The notes under the pieces are model-generated. The model had not been told where the DNA came from, searched no databases, and worked only from the letters and a program-made list of their open reading frames with translations. From NCBI GenBank assembly GCA_036392795.1, contig DASVXH010000027.1:1-18924 (forward strand): a stretch of DNA of 18,924 bases, given 5' to 3'. Numbering within the stretch: position 1 is the stretch's first letter; the number at the start of each line of letters is the position of its first letter. The translations under genes and the position numbers were made by a program. This document shows positions 12,993-18,924 of this stretch, piece after piece. The DNA is from JARIHD01 sp036392795. GTDB lineage: Bacteria; Patescibacteriota; Saccharimonadia; Saccharimonadales; UBA4665.

Positions 12993-15602
12993 ATGATAAT
13001 GAGCGGAGTATTTAAGAAGGTCTTGGGCGACCCTCAATTGCGGACTATTAAGCGCCTCAAAAAGCGTGTTCGTGACGTTAATGCACTCGAAGAAAAATAC
13101 AAAAAAATGTCGGATAAAGAGTTAAAAGCTCAAACTGACAAGCTCAAAAAACGTCTCAAAAAAGAATCCCTTGATAAAATTTTGCCCGACGCTTTTGCGG
13201 TCGTGCGTGAAGCCGCCACCCGCACTATAAAAATCCGTCATTTCGATGTGCAGTTGATCGGAGGAATGGTATTGCACGAAGGCAATATCTCTGAAATGAA
13301 AACCGGTGAGGGTAAAACCTTCGTCGCTACTTTGCCTGTGTACCTAAATGCGCTAACTGGCAAGGGCGTGCATGTCGTAACTGTCAATGAATACCTGGCT
13401 CAGCGCGATGCGGGCTGGATGGCGGGCGTGTACCATTATTTGGGGCTTAGCGTCGGTGTTATTATTGCCGATAAATCATTCGTCTATGACCCCGAATACA
13501 CCAATACAGAACACGAAGACGAACGATTTCGTCACCTCAAGCCCAGCACGCGCCGCGAATCTTATGGCGCCGACATCACCTATGGTACAAACAACGAATT
13601 CGGTTTTGACTACCTACGCGACAATATGGTTAGCGACGCTGAACAACTGCGCCAGCGGGAACTTAACTTTGCTATTGTTGACGAGGCCGACTCTATCTTG
13701 ATCGACGAAGCCCGTACGCCACTTATTATTTCTGCTCCTAGTGTAGTAAGTGGCGCAGCCTATCAGCAATTTGCTAAAGTTGTCCGTGCCTTGGAAAAAG
13801 ACAAACACTACGAGGTCGACGAAAAACGCAAAACTGTGGTCTTGACCGATGATGGTACCGACGAAGTCGAAAAAATCCTAGGCATCGAAAGCCTATATGC
13901 TACCGAAAACATCCGTACTATCTATCACTTGGAACAAGCGTTGCGCGCCAAGGCCCTCTTCAAACGCGACAAAGATTATGTAGCAACCAACGAGGGTGAG
14001 ATCGTTATTGTCGACGAATTCACTGGTCGTTTGTTGCCTGGCCGCCGCTACAACGAGGGCCTCCACCAAGCTATCGAAGCCAAAGAAAATGTCGAGGTTC
14101 AACAAGAATCCATGACTCTGGCTACTATCTCGTTCCAAAACTACTTCCGTTTGTACGACAAACTGTCCGGCATGACCGGTACGGCCCTGACCGAAGCCGA
14201 AGAATTCCACATGATTTATAAGCTGGACGTCGTCGAAGTACCGGCTAACCGTAAAGTTGTTCGCGACGATCGCAGTGACCGTATCTATAAGAGTGAGGCA
14301 GGTAAGTTTAAGGCCATCATTAACGAAGTAAAAATGTTGCACGCCAAAGGTCAGCCAGTATTAATCGGCACCGTTTCTATCGAAAAGAACGAGCTGCTTG
14401 CTCACTTACTGACTAAGGCAAATATTCCACACCAAATTTTGAACGCTAAAAACAACGAACGCGAAGCTGCGATTATTGCCAAAGCCGGTCAAAAAGGTGC
14501 CGTAACGTTGGCAACCAATATTGCTGGCCGCGGAACCGACATTTTGCTAGGAGATGGCGTCAAAGAGCTTGGTGGCCTGTTTGTTCTGGGTAGCGAACGT
14601 CACGAATCGCGCCGCATTGATAACCAGCTGCGAGGACGCGCTGGCCGTCAAGGCGACCCCGGTGTCACGCAATTCTTTGTTAGTACCGAGGACGATTTGA
14701 TGCGCATCTTTGGCGGCGATCGCATCGGTGCACTGATGGGCCGCCTTAGCGTCGACGACGAAATGCCTATCGAAAACCGCATGATATCAAAGAGCCTCGA
14801 AAACGCTCAAAAGAAAGTCGAAGGTTTCCATTTCGATCAACGCAAAAACGTTGTTAAATACGACGATGTAATGAATCGCCACCGTCGTGCGACCTATGCC
14901 ATGCGCAAAGAAATCTTGCGTAGCGACGATATTAGCAAGCGTATTCAGATCCTCATTGAAGAGGAGGCGGCGGCCTTGGCGCGCTCGCCCAAACTCATGA
15001 CCGATGATTTTGAGGCGATTGTCCAGCACTCATTTCCGTTCGACGAGACCACACTGGATCGCTTGTTTGATACCTCGGCCGATAAATTTGGCAAAGTCTT
15101 GCTGACCGAAGCAAAAGAATTGTACAAATCGCGCGAGGCCGCCTTTACTTCGGACATTATGCGCCGTGTCGAACATGACCTCTATTTGCAAATTTTAGAC
15201 AATCTTTGGATGCAGCACCTGGAAAACATGGACCATTTGCGCGAAGGCATCCACTGGATGAGCGTCGGTCAGCGCGACCCGTTGGTCGAATACCGTAAAC
15301 AAGGCCAGCGCTTGTTCGAAGAAATGCAAAACACGCTTCGTCACGAAATTGTCCGCGCCTTGTTCTATGCCGAACCAATTAACCCTGACGATCTAGACGA
15401 GCCAATCGAAACCGATCTAACCCGCGCTGCTCGTTCATCGGTCAGTAATATTGACAAGATTTCCGAAGGAGACGACGAATTTACGGCCGCCGACTTTGCC
15501 GCCAAGCAAGCAAATAAGCCTAAAAAACAGCTGCCAACCGCTCGTAAAAAAGCCCGAAAAGCTGAGCGTCAGCGTAAATCCAAAGGTCGTAAAAAGAAAT
15601 AG
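12993..15602 (+). CDS. secA: Preprotein translocase ATPase SecA
   Basis: The cytoplasmic motor that drives signal-peptide proteins through SecYEG. 869 residues. NBD1 carries Walker A MKTGEGKT (102-109), VNEYLAQRDA, GTNNEFGFDYLRDNM and the Walker B/DEAD box IVDEADSILIDEARTP (D230-D233). The preprotein crosslinking region and NBD2 follow (NIAGRGTDILLG, RQLRGRAGRQGDPG-like segment), then the helical scaffold with DNLWMQHLENMDHLREGIH. The C-terminal tail (about 838-869) is Lys/Arg-rich and lacks the zinc-binding CxCxSGxx motif that contacts SecB. Start ATG 12993 fits AGGGGAG 10 nt upstream; ATG 12999 is also in frame. A 3-codon mini-ORF (ATG 12985) overlaps the start as ATGA. M16 peptidase follows 30 nt later. 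Confidence 0.97.
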   Translation: MIMSGVFKKVLGDPQLRTIKRLKKRVRDVNALEEKYKKMSDKELKAQTDKLKKRLKKESLDKILPDAFAVVREAATRTIKIRHFDVQLIGGMVLHEGNISEMKTGEGKTFVATLPVYLNALTGKGVHVVTVNEYLAQRDAGWMAGVYHYLGLSVGVIIADKSFVYDPEYTNTEHEDERFRHLKPSTRRESYGADITYGTNNEFGFDYLRDNMVSDAEQLRQRELNFAIVDEADSILIDEARTPLIISAPSVVSGAAYQQFAKVVRALEKDKHYEVDEKRKTVVLTDDGTDEVEKILGIESLYATENIRTIYHLEQALRAKALFKRDKDYVATNEGEIVIVDEFTGRLLPGRRYNEGLHQAIEAKENVEVQQESMTLATISFQNYFRLYDKLSGMTGTALTEAEEFHMIYKLDVVEVPANRKVVRDDRSDRIYKSEAGKFKAIINEVKMLHAKGQPVLIGTVSIEKNELLAHLLTKANIPHQILNAKNNEREAAIIAKAGQKGAVTLATNIAGRGTDILLGDGVKELGGLFVLGSERHESRRIDNQLRGRAGRQGDPGVTQFFVSTEDDLMRIFGGDRIGALMGRLSVDDEMPIENRMISKSLENAQKKVEGFHFDQRKNVVKYDDVMNRHRRATYAMRKEILRSDDISKRIQILIEEEAAALARSPKLMTDDFEAIVQHSFPFDETTLDRLFDTSADKFGKVLLTEAKELYKSREAAFTSDIMRRVEHDLYLQILDNLWMQHLENMDHLREGIHWMSVGQRDPLVEYRKQGQRLFEEMQNTLRHEIVRALFYAEPINPDDLDEPIETDLTRAARSSVSNIDKISEGDDEFTAADFAAKQANKPKKQLPTARKKARKAERQRKSKGRKKK

Positions 15603-15632
15603 GTCGCCAAAGAGCCGGGACCATACTTGATT

Positions 15633-16922
15633 ATGAAACATACACTAATCGAAATTACGCTAAAAAACGGCGCCAAAGGACTGCTCATTCACGTGCCCGA
15701 CGCCAGCGTCATGAGCTATGAGTTCAACTTTAGGGCAGGTGAGTATCTGGTTGACGAAAAAAAATGGGAAACCCCGCATCTTATGGAACACATTTTGCTG
15801 GGCGCCAACGAACTTTTCCCAAAATCCCGTCTGTTCCAGGCCGAAATCGAAAAAAACGGTGCCTATAGCAACGCGTCTACTGGCGTCTACGATATCACCT
15901 ACGAAGCCGAATGCGCTGACTTTGAGTGGGAGCGTATCCTTGATCTGCTGGTAGTGTCTGTCACTAAGCCGCTCTTTCTGCAAGACGAATTCGATGCCGA
16001 ATACGGCAATGTCCACGAAGAATTAACTGCCCGCTCGAACAACCACTTCCGTCATCTCAGCCTGGCGCTGCGCAAGGAATATGGCTTTGTAGCAAAAACC
16101 GACCAGCAGCGGCTAAAAATTATGAAAAACGTCAAGCTGGACGATGTTCGTGCTCACTACAAAAAAACGCATACCAGCCGGAATCTGCGATTTATCATTG
16201 CCGGTAACCTTACCCCCAAACGGCACGAAGCCATCGTTGAAAAGATGGAAAACATTGCACTACCCCTGGGAAGTAGTCGTCTGGCACTGCCCAACGAACG
16301 CCCCAAAACGCTCGAAAAACCGCTCTTCATCCGCAATAAAACCGTCAAAAATATATACTTCTACGTCGATAGTTTTATGGGACGCCGTATCGAAGACGCC
16401 GAAAGCGACGCACTGGGTCTCGTGAATACAATGCTGACCGAAACGCTTTATTCTAAGATTCTTGGCACGGCCCGTGAGCGTGGCCTGGTCTATGGTATGA
16501 GTTCCGGTTTCGGACAAACCAAACAGGCTAGTAATTGGTGGTTTGGCGCTCAGGTCTCGCAGAAAAATGCCCCAGCACTATTTGATATCATGGTTACTGA
16601 GCTACAAAAAGTATTTCGTGGTGAAATCGCTACCGAAGACATCGAGGCAGCAAAGGCCTACAGTTTGGGCCGTTTCCAGCGTAGTGCGCAGACCGTAGGC
16701 GGTACGGCGGGCGGTTATAGCGGCCGATACTTCTTTGACGAGGTTATTGACGACTACTATCAGATTCCTAAACGCATAAAAGCTGTGGGAAAATCAGAAA
16801 TTGTTGGTATCTCCCAGGCTATGTTTAACGATAGGGTATGGGGAATTGGCATGCTAAGTAACTGCGAAAAGGCCTACGCCGATTCTCTCCATGAGCAAAT
16901 TTCCATCTTGTGGAAACCCTAG
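15633..16922 (+). CDS. M16-family zinc metallopeptidase
   Basis: 429 residues from ATG 15633 (an in-frame TTG at 15627 would add two). The inverted zinc motif HLMEH (49-53) and a downstream glutamate in NVHEELT (E130, 77 residues after H53) form the HxxEH...E metal site of pitrilysin/insulinase peptidases. A second, non-catalytic M16 half (about 230-425) carries RERGLVYGMSSGF, typical of the R/Y substrate-binding region. No signal peptide, so cytoplasmic by sequence; M16 enzymes degrade small peptides or act as processing peptidases. The position after secA makes signal-peptide turnover an attractive but unproven role. No Shine-Dalgarno sequence; CATACT at 15622-15627 could be a leaderless -10, or it is read from secA. 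Confidence 0.92.
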   Translation: MKHTLIEITLKNGAKGLLIHVPDASVMSYEFNFRAGEYLVDEKKWETPHLMEHILLGANELFPKSRLFQAEIEKNGAYSNASTGVYDITYEAECADFEWERILDLLVVSVTKPLFLQDEFDAEYGNVHEELTARSNNHFRHLSLALRKEYGFVAKTDQQRLKIMKNVKLDDVRAHYKKTHTSRNLRFIIAGNLTPKRHEAIVEKMENIALPLGSSRLALPNERPKTLEKPLFIRNKTVKNIYFYVDSFMGRRIEDAESDALGLVNTMLTETLYSKILGTARERGLVYGMSSGFGQTKQASNWWFGAQVSQKNAPALFDIMVTELQKVFRGEIATEDIEAAKAYSLGRFQRSAQTVGGTAGGYSGRYFFDEVIDDYYQIPKRIKAVGKSEIVGISQAMFNDRVWGIGMLSNCEKAYADSLHEQISILWKP

Positions 16923-16936
16923 TCTTTTAGGATATG

Positions 16937-16956
16937 AAAAGGGCCCCGAAGGGCCC
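16937..16956 (-). terminator. UUCG-loop terminator of the repeat-protein gene
   Basis: On the minus strand GGGCCC-TTCG-GGGCCC is followed by TTTT. The stable UUCG tetraloop and all-GC stem are typical of strong terminators. On the plus strand, after the M16 gene, the hairpin lacks a T tract. Confidence 0.85.
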
Positions 16957-16987
16957 CAGCTATATATCTATGGACAGAGTTAGATTA

Positions 16988-18715
16988 TTAGGAATTCTGT
17001 TCCTCGCCGGTAAGTACACTTATCGGCTCGTGGTTAAGACGGGCGCCGATAGTCTTTGGCGGATGATCGATTAATGCTTGTTTAGTGATGTCGTGTAGTT
17101 CTTTTTTAAAGTTCGTCATGTCAAACATGGTACCGGCTTGCATCATCCGGTCATTCGTAACGTGGTTTTGCTGTTTAAAGGCGTCGACCATCTGTTGTAC
17201 CATTTCCGGTGTGGCCAGATTTGGATCCAAGCGGTTGTAGGCAAGGGTGGCGCGCAGGTGGCGGCGGGCAAGCGTTTCGACTGAGTCGTCCGGACCATTG
17301 TATGCAGGCATTTCCCACTGGTCGGGTACAATACCGCCCATGCCATTTGCCTTATCTTCGACCGGAATCATTTCAGGCTCATAGTCTGGGGTAATATTGG
17401 TGGTCATAAATTTGGGCTTATCGCCGGTGTCAAGGGATGAGGTGCCGCTTGTCGTATTTTCCTCTCCAAGGTTTGCATTACCGCCAACAACGTTGGCCAT
17501 GGCAGGAACTGTTTTGGGGCCTTCGGGCTGATTCTGAGAAGTCGGGCTGATAGTGGTGTCGGCAGTGTTGGTGTTTTCATCGAGGGAGAATGGCGTCAGT
17601 GTATCCATGATGGCTGCGTTATGCTCTTTGACCTTTAGGTCGACGATGTCATGGATTTTGCCCTTAAAATCAATCATCTGATAGTCGCCAACCTGCATCA
17701 TCCGGTCGTTTGAGATGTTGTTTTGTTTCATAAAGGCGTCTACGACGTCATGAACCTGTTCGCCGCTTACTTGGTTGGGATCAAGACCGTTGGCTTCGAA
17801 GGCGCTTTTTAGCTGGTCGGTCGCCAATTTTTCAACTGAATCGTTAGGACCTTTGTATTCTGGCATCGTCCAGACGTCACCTAGGTGATTCTTGGCTTCG
17901 TTTACTGTGTCTGGCTTGCTATCGGTTTCAAAAGGAGTCGGGATGGGGAACGGTTTTTGCTCAGTCTCCGCAGGATTGATGCCACCGGGCTGGCTTTCGT
18001 TGCCATTGCCTGGGAAGGATCCGGGAACATTGCTATTGCCTTCGCCTTCAGTGGAGAGCAAGCTGACATTATTTTTCTCTGTGTCGCTAAAGTTTGGCGC
18101 GGCATTTCCGTTACCCCGGGAATCGGCAATTTCACGAGTTGAGGCGCCAGCAGTGTGACCACCACTAGGAGTGGCTATAGTATTGTGGGCAGCGTTACTG
18201 TGATTGGTGTTCATGCTGGCCATGGTGTTGTGACCATTACCGCTACCGCCGCTGCCAAAATGGATACCCTTGATTGCGAGGGCTGCCTGAAGGAAAGGCA
18301 TAGCTCCTTGAACGGCTGCGGCTCCAACACGCAAATTGCGGAGCAGCCAGCCCTTTTCTCTGGTTTCGCTATTCTCAGTGACTTCAGTTGTAGCTTGACC
18401 CGATTGTTCGCTCGGTGCGGCCTTGAAAGGGTTAACGCCGGTGGTGAGCTTAACGAGCGCGTATTGACCAATCTTTGCATAGGCGGCCTTTGCCTTTTCT
18501 ACCAGGCTGAGCTTTGTGTCACGGCTTTCGGCAATTGCAGGAGCTGAACTCCGGTCCTGAAGGCGAGGGTAGTGTGGTTCCTCGGCGGTTTCATTGTAGC
18601 GGGTGACAATTTCATCGAAAGCGTTGTATTTGTCATTAAGAGGCAGGGCATTACCGGCGCTAAAAGGAGGTAGCGGTTGTCCTGTGTTAGGGCGGTCAAG
18701 GAGTTGATGTGTCAT
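16988..18715 (-). CDS. Large membrane/surface protein with two 85-residue repeats
   Basis: 575 residues, family not recognised. Residues 1-125 are hydrophilic and lack a signal peptide. Residues 124-152 (LLRNLRVGAAAVQGAMPFLQAALAIKG) hold a moderately hydrophobic helix preceded by arginines, consistent with a single membrane pass, N-terminus inside. The region 153-280 is low-complexity, rich in Gly, Asn, Ser, Thr and Pro, and looks like an extracellular linker. Two homologous domains follow at 281-365 and 467-551, joined by another Asn/Thr-rich linker; each ends with a stretch like N-(I/V)-(S/T)-NDRMMQ-(V/A)-G, faintly LysM-like. The mRNA is probably leaderless (TGnTATTGT ends 6 nt before ATG 18715). 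It lies between secA/M16 and prfB and breaks the secA-prfB order. Envelope or cell-contact function is inference. Confidence 0.8.
   Translation of the reverse strand: MTHQLLDRPNTGQPLPPFSAGNALPLNDKYNAFDEIVTRYNETAEEPHYPRLQDRSSAPAIAESRDTKLSLVEKAKAAYAKIGQYALVKLTTGVNPFKAAPSEQSGQATTEVTENSETREKGWLLRNLRVGAAAVQGAMPFLQAALAIKGIHFGSGGSGNGHNTMASMNTNHSNAAHNTIATPSGGHTAGASTREIADSRGNGNAAPNFSDTEKNNVSLLSTEGEGNSNVPGSFPGNGNESQPGGINPAETEQKPFPIPTPFETDSKPDTVNEAKNHLGDVWTMPEYKGPNDSVEKLATDQLKSAFEANGLDPNQVSGEQVHDVVDAFMKQNNISNDRMMQVGDYQMIDFKGKIHDIVDLKVKEHNAAIMDTLTPFSLDENTNTADTTISPTSQNQPEGPKTVPAMANVVGGNANLGEENTTSGTSSLDTGDKPKFMTTNITPDYEPEMIPVEDKANGMGGIVPDQWEMPAYNGPDDSVETLARRHLRATLAYNRLDPNLATPEMVQQMVDAFKQQNHVTNDRMMQAGTMFDMTNFKKELHDITKQALIDHPPKTIGARLNHEPISVLTGEEQNS
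17063..17317 (-). repeat. Second copy of the 85-residue domain
   Basis: Encodes residues 467-551 of the 575-residue protein. Matches the first copy at MPxYxGPxDSVExLA, LDPN, VVDAF-like MVDAF, KQQN, NDRMMQ and (K/E)xHDI. The DNA has diverged, so this is an old duplication. Confidence 0.85.
17621..17875 (-). repeat. First copy of the 85-residue domain
   Basis: Encodes residues 281-365, the membrane-proximal copy. Begins VWTMPEYKGPNDSVE and ends KIHDIVDLKVKEH. Separated from the second copy by about 100 low-complexity residues. Confidence 0.85.
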
Positions 18716-18721
18716 GTATTA

Positions 18722-18730
18722 ACAATAGCA
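18722..18730 (-). promoter_or_regulatory. Leaderless extended -10 of the repeat-protein gene
   Basis: TGCTATTGT on the minus strand ends 6 nt before ATG 18715, so the predicted transcript begins at the A of the start codon. The divergent prfB -10 lies about 50 bases away. Confidence 0.55.
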
Positions 18731-18780
18731 TTATTATGCAAAAAATGCAAGTTTATTGTTCCGCCTTTCAGAAATTATAG

Positions 18781-18786
18781 TATGAT
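18781..18786 (+). promoter_or_regulatory. Leaderless -10 of prfB
   Basis: TATGAT ends 6 nt before ATG 18793, placing the predicted transcription start on the A of ATG. A possible -35, TTGTTC, lies 19 nt upstream. No Shine-Dalgarno sequence. Confidence 0.5.
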
Positions 18787-18792
18787 ATACGG

Positions 18793-18924
18793 ATGGAACC
18801 GATACAAAAAAGCCTTAAGCAGTTGGCCGAATCACTACAAAAAGTGACGGCTGGGCTAGATCTACCGGCGGCTCAGACAGAATTGTCGGAGTTACAGGCA
18901 GCCATGGCACGGACGGATTTTTGG
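18793..18924 (+). CDS. prfB: Peptide chain release factor 2, N-terminal 44 residues (cut by window end)
   Basis: The first 44 residues (MEPIQKSLKQLAESLQKVTAGLD, then LSELQAAMARTDFW) match the N-terminal helical domain of RF2, which ends release at UAA and UGA. The part with the SPF and GGQ motifs lies beyond the window. At the position where many bacteria have the CUU-UGA programmed frameshift (about codon 25), this gene reads GGG-CTA-GAT-CTA in one open frame, so no frameshift is needed here. The secA-prfB neighbourhood supports the call. Confidence 0.82.
   Translation, partial: MEPIQKSLKQLAESLQKVTAGLDLPAAQTELSELQAAMARTDFW

Noticed and set aside
13893..14342. A 149-codon minus-strand frame inside secA
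   Set aside because: It is antisense to conserved SecA motifs and has no promoter or ribosome site.
16923..16987. Terminator for the M16 gene on the plus strand
   Set aside because: The GGGCCC hairpin lacks a T tract on this strand; the T run is on the minus strand.
18155..18547. A 130-codon plus-strand frame inside the repeat-protein gene
   Set aside because: It lies opposite the low-complexity linker; the minus frame has the promoter, terminator and internal repeats.

Overview
The window is a dense stretch of bacterial chromosome: 19 complete protein genes, two genes cut by the window edges, one probable structured RNA, and no gene-free gap longer than about 260 bases. I see no transposase, CRISPR array, tRNA, rRNA or prophage signature. 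Base composition is even and the housekeeping proteins (LysRS, SerRS, SecA) are recognisable but divergent. Together with the small intergenic spaces, the LPXTG surface protein and the ancient gene orders greA-lysS and hpf-secA-(...)-prfB, this suggests a small-genome Patescibacteria (CPR) bacterium, most likely a Candidatus Saccharibacteria (TM7) relative. That placement is inference; no marker was searched.

Layout. Positions 1-3013 (+) hold the tail of an unknown gene, greA, lysS and a KTSC-Ham1/ITPase-like fusion gene coupled to lysS. Positions 3079-6455 hold small accessory genes on both strands: an unknown protein (-), a YdjM-family membrane protein (+), an unknown protein (+), a PIG-L/LmbE deacetylase (-) and a secreted LPXTG protein (-) with the only textbook -35/-10 promoter. 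Positions 6648-11010 (+) hold DUF427, msrA, a HAD phosphatase, an RlmD/TrmA-family RNA uracil methyltransferase, a PD-(D/E)XK nuclease and an unknown protein. Positions 11045-16922 (+) hold serS, hpf, a candidate pseudoknotted RNA, secA and an M16 peptidase. Positions 16988-18715 (-) encode a large membrane or surface protein with two 85-residue repeats, divergent from the start of prfB (+), which runs off the window.

How the genes work together. Most are core information-processing genes: transcript cleavage (GreA), tRNA charging (LysRS, SerRS), rRNA or tRNA methylation, ribosome hibernation (HPF), termination (RF2) and protein export (SecA). Repair and house-cleaning genes (MsrA, Ham1-like, HAD, LmbE) and envelope proteins are interspersed. 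SecA would export the LPXTG protein.

The two most interesting signals are (i) a roughly 160-nt candidate RNA between hpf and secA, with two long-range helices that cross to form a pseudoknot, and (ii) about a dozen genes whose -10 hexamer (TAnnnT, often TGnTAnnnT) ends only 6-12 bases before the start codon, implying leaderless or nearly leaderless mRNAs. A third is that none of the 19 complete genes ends in TGA, although an RF2 gene is present.
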